Shown here: positions 24,698-32,682 of the stretch, piece after piece
Layout: the number at the start of each line of letters is the position of its first letter
How positions within the stretch are numbered: position 1 is the first letter of the stretch
NCBI GenBank assembly: GCA_964385645.1
Contig: CAYLPT010000058.1
Span: 1-41,715 of the forward strand
From: CAYLPT01 sp964385645
GTDB lineage: Bacteria; Armatimonadota; Hebobacteria; Hebobacterales; Hebobacteraceae
Direction: 5' to 3'
DNA length: 41,715 bases
Made by a program: the position numbers and the translations under genes
Notes under the pieces: model-generated
What the model was told of the DNA's origin: nothing
Databases searched by the model: none
The model's input: only the letters and a program-made list of their open reading frames with translations

Positions 24698-25593
24698 AGG
24701 TCCTCGTGACCGGGGCAAGCGGGCGCCTCGGATCCTATGTCGTCGCGGAGCTCGAGCAGGCCGGCCACAACCTCGTGTTGATGTCACGCTCCCGGCCGGA
24801 GGCGGCCGGCCGCTGGCCGTGGGTGCAAGGGGACATCACCGTCTTCGACGACTGCCTGCGGGCGACGGAGGGCGGGGTGGAGGCGGTGCAGCACCTGGCT
24901 GCCGAGCCCTACCCGACGGACCATCCGGAGACCCGCCGGCGCAGCGCCGAGCGGGGCATTCCCTTCGACCAGACCATGCGGGCCAACATCCTGGGCACCT
25001 ACTACCTGCTGGAGGCCGCGCTGGCCAAGGGGATCGGCGTGTTCGTGATGACCGGGAGCAACTGCGCGCTGGGCCACGGGTTCCGGATCAGCGGCCGTGA
25101 CTTCCCGATCCAGTACCTGCCGATAGATGAGGACCACCCCTCGGAGGTGGAGGACTCCTACTCGTACAGCAAGCTGGTCGGCGAGGAGCTGCTGGCGATG
25201 TACACCCGCGCACACGGCATGCGCACCTACGCCCTCCGCGCGGCCGGGATCCTCTCCCCGGAGCGCCGGCAGCAGATTGCCGACCACGCCGCCCCAGCCG
25301 CCGGCTGGGACCCCTGGCTGTGGGGCTGGGTGGCGAGCGAGGACGTCGCCTCCGCCCACCGCCTGCTGATGGAACAGGCCGACCGGATCGCTGCCCATGG
25401 GGTGTTCTTCTGCAATGCCGACGACACCACCGCGCAGGAGCCCACCCGGGAGCTCATCGAGCGCTTCCGGCCGGACCTGCTTCCCGTCGTCCGCGACCTG
25501 GAGGGTCACGCCAGCCTGATCTCCAGCCGGCGGCTGCGGGAGGCCGTGGGTTGGGAGCACCGCCACGGCTGGCGCGGGCTGGCGAGGGGCTGA
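24694..25593 (+). CDS. Extended SDR, NAD-dependent epimerase/dehydratase family
   Basis: 299 residues. The TGASGRLG glycine motif near the N-terminus and Tyr156-x3-Lys160 (SYSYSK) are the cofactor and catalytic sites. The layout (NILGTYYLLEAAL, SNCALGHG, YSKLVGEELL) is like uronate dehydrogenases and UDP-sugar epimerases. A uronate dehydrogenase makes an aldaro-lactone, which would give the adjacent lactonase a substrate; this is inference. Overlap of 4 bases with the upstream gene; the next gene starts 13 bases later with AGGGAGG. Cytoplasmic. Confidence 0.92.
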   Translation: MKVLVTGASGRLGSYVVAELEQAGHNLVLMSRSRPEAAGRWPWVQGDITVFDDCLRATEGGVEAVQHLAAEPYPTDHPETRRRSAERGIPFDQTMRANILGTYYLLEAALAKGIGVFVMTGSNCALGHGFRISGRDFPIQYLPIDEDHPSEVEDSYSYSKLVGEELLAMYTRAHGMRTYALRAAGILSPERRQQIADHAAPAAGWDPWLWGWVASEDVASAHRLLMEQADRIAAHGVFFCNADDTTAQEPTRELIERFRPDLLPVVRDLEGHASLISSRRLREAVGWEHRHGWRGLARG

Positions 25594-25606
25594 AGGGAGG
25601 CGAGAG

Positions 25607-26719
25607 ATGAGCACGAGACCGGTCGGCATGGGTGTGGTGGGGGCGGGGGCGATCGGCATCCGGGCGGCGCTCACCCACCTGTCGCTGCCGGACGTGCAGG
25701 ATCGAGTGCGGCTGGCGGCGGTGTGCGACCCGGCGCCGGGCCGGGCGCGAGCGGCGGCCGAGAAGTACGGTGTCCCCCGGTGGTATGAGGACTTCGGGTC
25801 GCTGCTGGCCGACGAGGGTGTGGACTCGGTGACGCTGTGTTCGCCAATCGGGCTGCACTACGAGCAGGGGCTGGCGGCGATCGAGGCCGGAAAGCACGTG
25901 CACTTCAACAAGACGATGGCGCTCACGGTTGAGGAGTGCGATGACCTGATCTCCCGGGCTGCTCAGCGCCGGGTGCGGCTGGTGGCCAGCCCGGGGATGA
26001 TGCTCTACCCCCACAACCAGCGCCTGCGCGCGCGGCTGCGGGAGGGCGCGATCGGCCGGGTGTTGTGGGCCATCGCGGGGGTGGGGAGCGTCGGGAGCTA
26101 CCATCTGCAGGAGGAGTTCCGCGCCGGCAACGACGTGCTCACCCAGGTGGATCCCACCTGGTACTTCCGCCGGCCCGGGGGCGGGCCGATGTGGGACGTG
26201 GTCGTCTACTGCCTGCACAACCTCACCGGGCTGCTGGGGCCGGTGCGCCGGGTGGCGGCGATGTCGGGGCTGGCCCTGCCCCGGCGAGAGTACGCTGGGG
26301 GCGTCATCGAGTGTGACATGGACGATAGCACCTTCCTAATCCTCGAGCTTGATGAGGCGGTGTACTCGCTGGTCTACGGAACGGTGGAGGGGACGGTGGT
26401 GTCGTGGTTCCAGCCGACCATCTTCGGCACCGCGGGCTCGGTGGTGGGCACCGAGCTGAATGGGGAGGAGATGCGCCGCGAGGGCGACCGCTTGCCCCAC
26501 GTGGTCGGCGAGCACGCCCGCCTGCCGGAGTCGCACGTGTTCGAGGACATGATGCAGCTCGTGGACTGGGTCCGGGAGGGCATCCCGTCCATCGCCAGTG
26601 CCGAGCACGCTCGCCACGTGATTGACATCATCGAGTCCGGCTACCGAGCTGCCGAGACAGGTTGCACGCAGGACCTGCGCACCACCCTGGCGGTTGACGA
26701 AGCCGATGGATCTGCCTAG
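25607..26719 (+). CDS. Gfo/Idh/MocA-family oxidoreductase
   Basis: 370 residues. Residues 7-17 hold the nucleotide motif (GMGVVGAGAIG) and YEDFGSLLADEGVDSVTLCSP is the usual Rossmann region. The motif normally reading EKP is here Asn101-Lys102-Thr103 (HVHFNKTMAL), keeping the catalytic Lys but not Glu or Pro. The C-terminal domain has WDVVVYCLHNLTGLLG, corresponding to the substrate-site D...H motif. Members oxidise hydroxyls of sugars, inositols or glycosides with NAD(P), including 3-keto-glycoside routes. AGGGAGG lies upstream of the ATG. It is the fourth gene of the lactonase operon. Confidence 0.92.
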   Translation: MSTRPVGMGVVGAGAIGIRAALTHLSLPDVQDRVRLAAVCDPAPGRARAAAEKYGVPRWYEDFGSLLADEGVDSVTLCSPIGLHYEQGLAAIEAGKHVHFNKTMALTVEECDDLISRAAQRRVRLVASPGMMLYPHNQRLRARLREGAIGRVLWAIAGVGSVGSYHLQEEFRAGNDVLTQVDPTWYFRRPGGGPMWDVVVYCLHNLTGLLGPVRRVAAMSGLALPRREYAGGVIECDMDDSTFLILELDEAVYSLVYGTVEGTVVSWFQPTIFGTAGSVVGTELNGEEMRREGDRLPHVVGEHARLPESHVFEDMMQLVDWVREGIPSIASAEHARHVIDIIESGYRAAETGCTQDLRTTLAVDEADGSA

Positions 26720-26788
26720 GATACGGCCGAGACAGGTCTGCCCGTCCCTGGGGCGAGGGGGACGCCTCGTGTCGGAGAAGCGACCGCT

Positions 26789-28735
26789 GTGACCTCTGAA
26801 GAGCGCGTGTCCGGCCAACGCGGAGGCTCGGGAGCAATCAGGCTGCGGGCGGTCCTCGTCGGCCTGGCGCTGATCCCCCTCAACGCCCGCTGGCTCATCG
26901 AGATCGAGTACGTCCGCTACTCCGACAACGCCACCACCGCGGCGCTGTTCTTCAACGCGCTCGCGATCCTGCTGGGCGCATTGGCGATCAACCGGGCGCT
27001 AACTCGTTTCGCGCCCCGCTGGGCCTTCACCCGGCAGGAGTTGCTCGTGGTCTACATCATGGTGACCGCGGCCACCGTCATGGCCGCGCACGATCAGCTC
27101 CAGATTCTACTCAGCACCCTCGCGGTGGTCGTGGGCCAGGCCACCCCCGGCAACCTCTGGGAGGTGGAGATCCACCCCCACTTGCCGCCTCACCTGGTGG
27201 TGCTCGACCGGAGCGTAGTGGACCCGCTCTTCTGGGGCGGGACCTCGCTTTATGCGGCCGGGCACTGGCGCGCGTGGATCGGGCCACTCGCCTGGTGGAC
27301 CTTCCTGGCCACCGCGCTGGTGTGGGTGATGCTCTGCCTCGTGAGCCTCCTGCGCCGGCAGTGGGATGCCGAGCGCCTCAACTACCCGATCGCCGAGGTG
27401 CCGCTGGCGGTCAGCTCCCCCGGCTTCCTCGGGCAGCGGCTGCTGTGGATCGGCGTCGCACTGGGCGCGATTCCCCAGGCTGTCAACCTCTTGCACAGCT
27501 TCTGGCCCGCGGTGCCCGCGCTCACCATCGGCGGCCGCTACCTCCAGCCGCCTCTGCCCTGGGGACAGGTGTACATGCTGTGGATCCCGATCTTCCTCTA
27601 CCCCTTTGCCTACGGGCTGGCATTCCTGCTGCCGCTCCACCTCATGTCGTCCTACCTGTTCTTCCTCGCGTTGAGCCGCATCGAGCTGGCGATCTCGGCC
27701 AGCTACGGCTACACGGAGTGGGGCGGCTTCCCCTTCGTCATGCAGCAGACCACCGGCGCCTGCCTGGGGGTGGCGCTGGTGGTGGTGTGGCTCGCCCGGG
27801 GGCACCTGAGGACCGTCTGGCGCAGCATCTGGGGCCGCCTTCGCCTCGACGACAGCGAAGAGCCGATGCCCTATCGGCTGGCCGCCATCGGCCTTGTCCT
27901 GGGGACGGCGGCCCTGGTGTGGTTCGCGGTCTCCGCCGGCATGCGCTGGCAGATCGCCGCGCTCTACATGGGCATCTTCCTCGCCATCGTGCTCACCGTC
28001 GCGCGTGTTCGGGCTGAGTTGGGGCTGCCGACCTTCGAGCTCTACCGGGCCGGCGCCGACCAGATCCTCACCCGGGTGGCGGGGAACCGCGCCTTCACCT
28101 CGCAGGAGCACACGGCGATGGCGCTCCTGTTCTGGCTCACCCGCACCCACCGCCAGTTCCCGGTGATGAGCCAGGCCGACGCGCTGCACATCGGGCGGCG
28201 GAGCCGCAGCCCGATGCGCAGGCTTCCCCTGGCCATCATGCTCGCGAGCGTGGTCGGCATCATCTCGGCCTTCTGGGCCATGTTGGATGTCACCTACCGG
28301 CTCGGCTACCACTCCGCCCGCTTCAGCACGGTCCCCGTCTTCTACTTCGGGATGGAGCCGGTGCTCCAGCTTCAGGGCAACCTCCAGATTCCCCAGCCCA
28401 CCGACTGGGGCACTGTGGGGGCGTACGCCTTCGGCGCAGGGTTCACCATCCTGCTCGCCGCGCTGCGCACCAGGCTGCTGTGGTGGCCGCTGCATCCTGT
28501 GGGCTACCTCGCCTCCGGCAGCATCGGGGTCTACCGCTTATGGCTGCCCATATTCGTCACCTGGGTCATCAAGGCCGCCTTGCTGCGCTATGGAGGGCTG
28601 AGGGCCTACCGGCGCGCGCTGCCGTTCTTCCTCGGACTGGTGGTCGGCGAGTTCTCCTTCGCCTTCCTACGCACCCTGCTCGACCTCGCGCTGGGCCTCT
28701 ACCTGCCCCCGGGCTCCGGCATCGGTGGGCTGTGA
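26789..28735 (+). CDS. DUF6784/DUF6785-like polytopic membrane protein (copy 3)
   Basis: 648 residues from a GTG, about 12 TM segments, the first at about 27-45 (AVLVGLALIPLNARWLI). Shared family segments: LNYPIAEVPLAVS, TVARVRAELGLPTFELYRAG and LLRYGGLRAYRRALPFFLGLVVGEFS. It is closer in these motifs to copy 2 than to copy 1. It stands 69 bases after the Gfo/Idh/MocA gene and 44 bases before a secreted beta-helix gene, so it is placed between sugar oxidation and extracellular glycan attack. That is the context expected of an importer, but no substrate is known for the family. Confidence 0.92.
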   Translation: MTSEERVSGQRGGSGAIRLRAVLVGLALIPLNARWLIEIEYVRYSDNATTAALFFNALAILLGALAINRALTRFAPRWAFTRQELLVVYIMVTAATVMAAHDQLQILLSTLAVVVGQATPGNLWEVEIHPHLPPHLVVLDRSVVDPLFWGGTSLYAAGHWRAWIGPLAWWTFLATALVWVMLCLVSLLRRQWDAERLNYPIAEVPLAVSSPGFLGQRLLWIGVALGAIPQAVNLLHSFWPAVPALTIGGRYLQPPLPWGQVYMLWIPIFLYPFAYGLAFLLPLHLMSSYLFFLALSRIELAISASYGYTEWGGFPFVMQQTTGACLGVALVVVWLARGHLRTVWRSIWGRLRLDDSEEPMPYRLAAIGLVLGTAALVWFAVSAGMRWQIAALYMGIFLAIVLTVARVRAELGLPTFELYRAGADQILTRVAGNRAFTSQEHTAMALLFWLTRTHRQFPVMSQADALHIGRRSRSPMRRLPLAIMLASVVGIISAFWAMLDVTYRLGYHSARFSTVPVFYFGMEPVLQLQGNLQIPQPTDWGTVGAYAFGAGFTILLAALRTRLLWWPLHPVGYLASGSIGVYRLWLPIFVTWVIKAALLRYGGLRAYRRALPFFLGLVVGEFSFAFLRTLLDLALGLYLPPGSGIGGL

Positions 28736-28750
28736 CGGCGCGGTCCGCGC

Positions 28751-28770
28751 CGCTATAGGACGCTATAGGA
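28751..28770 (+). repeat. Tandem duplication of a 10-base unit
   Basis: CGCTATAGGA occurs twice in direct succession. The second copy runs into the AGGAGG ribosome site of the gene at 28780. The TATAG core is unusual in such GC-rich DNA. Confidence 0.8.
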
Positions 28771-28779
28771 GGCTGGACA

Positions 28780-30552
28780 ATGCTTCCGGTGTCGTTGCGG
28801 TCAGCGGTTGTGCCGCTGACACTAACAGCGCTGCTTAGCGCGACAAGAGCGGCAGCGCGCAGTGCGGAGGATGCCGTGCAAGTGTGGCATGTGGCGCAGA
28901 CTGAGATCCCCGGGATCCCTGGGGAGGTGCGGTTTCGCACCATCGGCGAGGCGGCGGCGCGCGCGGAGGCAGGCGATACGGTGCTGATCCACGGGGGCGT
29001 CTACCGCGAGCGGGTCGTCGTCGAGGCCGGCGGCGAGGCGGGCAAGCCGATCACATTCGCGGCGGCGCCCGGCGCGCACGTGGTGGTGACCGGGGCCGAT
29101 GAGATCACCGACTGGGAGCGGGCTGCCGCCGACAGGCACGTCTACCGGACGCCCTGGCCGCATGCGTTCATCACCTGGAGCGAGCGCGGCGCCCACCCAG
29201 ACGATGACTATCACATCGTGGTAGGCCGCGCCGAGCAAGTGTTCATTGATGGCTATCCGCTCCACCAGGTGCTAAGCCGCAATCAGATGTCGCGTGGGTC
29301 GTTTTTCGTGGACCTGGAGGCTCAGCGGCTGTATGTGTGGGGATACCACGACGAGGCGCTCGACGAGCGGCCGCGCCGGGTGCGCGTGGAGGCCTCGTCG
29401 CGGCCCGTGATCTGGGAGGTCGGAGCGGATCACGTCCACCTCAAGGGTCTGCGATTCCGCTATGCCGCTAACCACGCCCAGCAAGGGGCCGTCCAGTTCC
29501 GCGGGGACCACATCGTAGTCGAGGACTGCGTGTTCGAGCGCGCCAACGCCGCCGGCGCCTCGTTCAGGGGCAGCGATATCGTGGTGCGCAACTGCACATT
29601 CCAGGACAACGGACAGCTCGGCTTCGGGGCCAGTCGAGCCCACCGCCTTCTGATCACGGGCTGCCTGGTCCGGAACAACAACACCAGGGGATGGGACCGC
29701 GGCTGGGAGGCGGGCGGGAACAAGATCTGCCTCTCCAGGGGCGTGGTCATCGAGAACAGCACGTTCATCGAGAACCGGGGCTCGGGGATCTGGTTCGACA
29801 TCGGCAACGAGGACTGCGTGGTCCGCAACTGCCTGATCGCGGACAATGAGGACGCCGGCATCTTCTACGAGATCTCCTACGGCCTGCACGCACACGACAA
29901 CGTCATCATGGGCAACGGGTTCGCCGAGGCCTACGGCTCGTGGGGCGTCGCCTGCGGCATCTCGCTCTCCAGCTCCCCCGGCTGCGTGATCGAGCGGAAC
30001 CTCATCGTGGGCAACAAGGAGGGCCTCAGCTTCCGGGAGCAGCTCCGCACCACTCCCCTCATAGATCGGCGAGGAGAGGAGCCCGTGTGGAACCGGGACC
30101 ACGTGATGCGCAACAACGTCATCGCCTACAACCGCGATGCGCAGGTCTGGGGGTGGTTCGACGTCGGCGACCAGCGCCACTGGCCGGCCGCTAAGCAGGA
30201 GGCGGCGACGCTCAGGCCCGCGGGCGAGGGTCATCCGGCGGGGCTGACGCTGGAGACGCTCAATCTGCGCTTCGCAGATAACGTCTACTACGCCGCGCCT
30301 GGCCAGGGGTTTGTCAACTGGGGCGTTACGTGGGATGCCATGCATCGGCGGTACGCAAGCCTGGACGAGGTCCGGCACGAGCTGGGGCTCGATCAAGGCG
30401 GGGTGGTCGCTGAGCCCGGCTTCGCCAGCATCGGTGCGAGGGACCTCCGCGTCCCCGCGGGCAGCGTGCTGCTGAGAATGGGATGCTACCCGAGAGGGGA
30501 GGTGCCAGGCGTGCGGCTCGGCGTCCGCTCGTCTCCAGGAAAGGAGGGGTGA
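28780..30552 (+). CDS. Secreted right-handed parallel beta-helix protein
   Basis: 590 residues; AGGAGG lies 7 bases before the ATG. The N-terminus (VVPLTLTALLSATRAAA) is a signal peptide. FRTIGEAAARAEAGDTVLIHGGVYRE is the usual start of a pectate-lyase-like or DUF1565-type helix. Residues about 200-410 carry repeated coils such as DHIVVEDCVFERA, SDIVVRNCTFQDN, GVVIENSTFIEN and NEDCVVRNCLIADNED, with Asn ladders. Such proteins are polysaccharide lyases, hydrolases or epimerases. The specificity is not readable. It ends the lactonase operon, since a new promoter begins 16 bases after its stop. Confidence 0.9.
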   Translation: MLPVSLRSAVVPLTLTALLSATRAAARSAEDAVQVWHVAQTEIPGIPGEVRFRTIGEAAARAEAGDTVLIHGGVYRERVVVEAGGEAGKPITFAAAPGAHVVVTGADEITDWERAAADRHVYRTPWPHAFITWSERGAHPDDDYHIVVGRAEQVFIDGYPLHQVLSRNQMSRGSFFVDLEAQRLYVWGYHDEALDERPRRVRVEASSRPVIWEVGADHVHLKGLRFRYAANHAQQGAVQFRGDHIVVEDCVFERANAAGASFRGSDIVVRNCTFQDNGQLGFGASRAHRLLITGCLVRNNNTRGWDRGWEAGGNKICLSRGVVIENSTFIENRGSGIWFDIGNEDCVVRNCLIADNEDAGIFYEISYGLHAHDNVIMGNGFAEAYGSWGVACGISLSSSPGCVIERNLIVGNKEGLSFREQLRTTPLIDRRGEEPVWNRDHVMRNNVIAYNRDAQVWGWFDVGDQRHWPAAKQEAATLRPAGEGHPAGLTLETLNLRFADNVYYAAPGQGFVNWGVTWDAMHRRYASLDEVRHELGLDQGGVVAEPGFASIGARDLRVPAGSVLLRMGCYPRGEVPGVRLGVRSSPGKEG

Positions 30553-30567
30553 GGCCCGCGGGCGGAG

Positions 30568-30596
30568 TTGACAGGGATGGCGCCAGGGCCTAACAT
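30568..30596 (+). promoter_or_regulatory. Sigma70-like promoter TTGACA-N17-TAACAT
   Basis: Perfect TTGACA (30568-30573) stands 17 bases before TAACAT (30591-30596). Transcription would start near 30603, which rules out the in-frame ATGs at 30577 and 30595 and agrees with the GTG at 30658. It has the same hexamers and spacing as the promoter at 9730-9758. Confidence 0.72.
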
Positions 30597-30657
30597 GGTC
30601 TCCTCAGCCCATCGGGCCTCACTCGCTCGCTGCCTGGGGAGCATCTGGAGGGCGCTC

Positions 30658-32646
30658 GTGCCGACACTCATACGACAGCTCGCGCTGTGGTTCGCGGTCG
30701 CACTCGCGGTGGGGGTGTGCGGAGGCGCCCTCGCCGGCGGCGCGGCGGGGCCGCCCTTCCCGCGCATCGCCAATGTGTACGGGCTCTGGCTCGACCGCGA
30801 CACGGCCTATGTGGTCGGGCAGGAGGCGAGCCTCGATGAGATCGCTCGCTACGACCTACTGCTCGGGGTCAACGGCCCGTGGCAGGACCCGGCGAGCTGG
30901 CCGGAGCTGCGGCGGCGCCTCGACGCGCTCCGCGCCCGCAACCCCAACCTGCGGGCGCTGAGCTTCGTCTACAGCGCGCCCTACACGTACCCCGAGGTCC
31001 TCAACTGGCACTCGTTCTATGTTCCCCCGCCGGCGGGGGCGTGGCTGCGCAGCACCGACGGCCGGCGCATCCGCGGCTGGCCCGGCACCTACATGCTCGA
31101 CCTCACCCGGCGCGAGGTCATCGAGTGGATGGCCCAGGGCGCCGTCTGGGCGGCCTGGAGCGGCGGCTTAGACGGCGTGTTCGTGGACTCCATGATGCCG
31201 GGCTTCGACTACTGGGCCTGCGAGATCGCCACCGGAGAGCCCTACGCGGTGGACTTGGACGGCGATGGGCAGGAGGACCCGCCCGAGCGCCTCAACCCCC
31301 TGTGGCGCTCCGCCAAGCAGGACCTCGGCCGGCGCATCCGGGAGCTGCTCGGCGACGAGCCGCTGTTCATGGCCAACCAGGCTGGCGACGACCTCCACGG
31401 CGAGCTCAACGGCATCTACCTCGAGGACTATGTGGATGCGGTCGTCGCCGGGGTCTGGGACTGGGAGCACCTGCTTGGGATATACCTGCATTGGGCCGAC
31501 ACCCCGCGGCGGCCCAACATCACCGTGCTGGGCTGCAGCAGCGGCGTCGAGCCGCCCTTCGACGTCTGGGACCGCCCCGAGGCGGAGCGCGGCGCGCTGC
31601 TCGCCCGCGGGCGGGGGGAGCTGCAGCGCATGCGCTTCGGCCTCACGACCGCGCTCATGGGCGACGGCTACTACAGCTTCGACATGCATACCCGCTGGCG
31701 GGGGCAGCTCTGGTGGTACCCGGAGTACGACGCGCCCCTCGGCTACCCCACCGGCCCCGCGGCGCGCCACCCCGACGGGACCTGGCGCCGGGCCTTCGAA
31801 GGCGGCCTGGTGGTAGTGAACCCGACCAGGTGGGATGTGCAGGTCGAGTTGGCCCAGCGCGCCCAGGACGTGAGCAGCCGCAGGGTGGGCACGACGTTCG
31901 CCATCCCGGGGATGGACGGGCGGATCTTCGTCCCCACGGATGAGGCGCCGCGCGCTGGCGACTGGGAGGAGCCCCGCCCGCTGCTCACGCGCGACGGACC
32001 GGCTGGGGTAGTCACCCGCGGGGACACGGTGGTCATCCGCTGGGGAGAGGGCGCGGCGGCGCGCTTTGACGGGGCGGGCAACCTAGTGGGCCTGTGGGCC
32101 TCCGGCGAGGATCTGCTGACCTCGGTCCGCGCGGTGATGGTCGCGGATGAGCGTTGGCAGGACTTCGCCGCCGGTGACTTCTCTCACGATGTCCACCCCG
32201 ATGGCACTCTCACTTTCCGGGGCCGCCGCAGCGACGACGGCCAGACGCTGGAGTACGTCCAAACCGTGGCCGCCGTCGGCGCCTCCCTGGTCATCGAGTA
32301 CCGCTGGCGGGCGGTGACCGCGCTGCACCTGCACGCCTTCCGGCAGTTCCTGGCGCTGCCGGTGCGCGCGTTTGGCGGAGGAATGGCGCGGCACGAGGGC
32401 GGCGAGGCGCCCTTCCCCGAGGAGCGGGCTGAAGGAGCCAACCTGGCCGGCGATCTGCGGGACATCACCCTCGTGACCCGGGCCGGCGCGCGCCTCAGGG
32501 TGAGCCTCCCGCAGAGCGGATACTTGCTTGACGAGCGCCACTACGGCGGCAGCGGCTACATCCTCGCCTTCCACCCCGTTGGCGGGGACATCGAGGCGGG
32601 CCGGGAGTGGAGCTATCGGATCACCCTCACCCCGGCGGGCCGGTAG
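30658..32646 (+). CDS. Secreted GHL15-like putative glycoside hydrolase with extra C-terminal domain
   Basis: GTG 30658 has GGAGGG 5 bases upstream and starts a clear signal peptide (PTLIRQLALWFAVALAVGVCGGALA). The frame is open to 30568, but that stretch is the promoter. Residues about 35-440 match the cytoplasmic paralogue at 1750, with acidic sites in LDGVFVDSMMPGFDYW and NGIYLEDYVDAV. Residues about 440-662 form an added beta-sandwich not present in the paralogue (VVIRWGEGAAARFDGAG, VIEYRWRAVTALHLHAF). Together these suggest a secreted retaining or inverting glycosidase acting on a polymer, with the shorter enzyme acting on imported fragments. A terminator-like hairpin follows the stop. 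Confidence 0.9.
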   Translation: MPTLIRQLALWFAVALAVGVCGGALAGGAAGPPFPRIANVYGLWLDRDTAYVVGQEASLDEIARYDLLLGVNGPWQDPASWPELRRRLDALRARNPNLRALSFVYSAPYTYPEVLNWHSFYVPPPAGAWLRSTDGRRIRGWPGTYMLDLTRREVIEWMAQGAVWAAWSGGLDGVFVDSMMPGFDYWACEIATGEPYAVDLDGDGQEDPPERLNPLWRSAKQDLGRRIRELLGDEPLFMANQAGDDLHGELNGIYLEDYVDAVVAGVWDWEHLLGIYLHWADTPRRPNITVLGCSSGVEPPFDVWDRPEAERGALLARGRGELQRMRFGLTTALMGDGYYSFDMHTRWRGQLWWYPEYDAPLGYPTGPAARHPDGTWRRAFEGGLVVVNPTRWDVQVELAQRAQDVSSRRVGTTFAIPGMDGRIFVPTDEAPRAGDWEEPRPLLTRDGPAGVVTRGDTVVIRWGEGAAARFDGAGNLVGLWASGEDLLTSVRAVMVADERWQDFAAGDFSHDVHPDGTLTFRGRRSDDGQTLEYVQTVAAVGASLVIEYRWRAVTALHLHAFRQFLALPVRAFGGGMARHEGGEAPFPEERAEGANLAGDLRDITLVTRAGARLRVSLPQSGYLLDERHYGGSGYILAFHPVGGDIEAGREWSYRITLTPAGR

Positions 32647-32672
32647 CGGCGACGCCGGGGCCGGGGTCGCCG
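32647..32672. terminator. Terminator-like hairpin between convergent genes
   Basis: CGGCGAC (32647-32653) and GTCGCCG (32666-32672) make a perfect 7-bp stem with a 12-base loop. It begins on the base after the upstream stop codon and ends 10 bases before the convergent gene. No U-tract. It could serve both strands. Confidence 0.5.
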
Positions 32673-32682
32673 GGCAGCGCGC

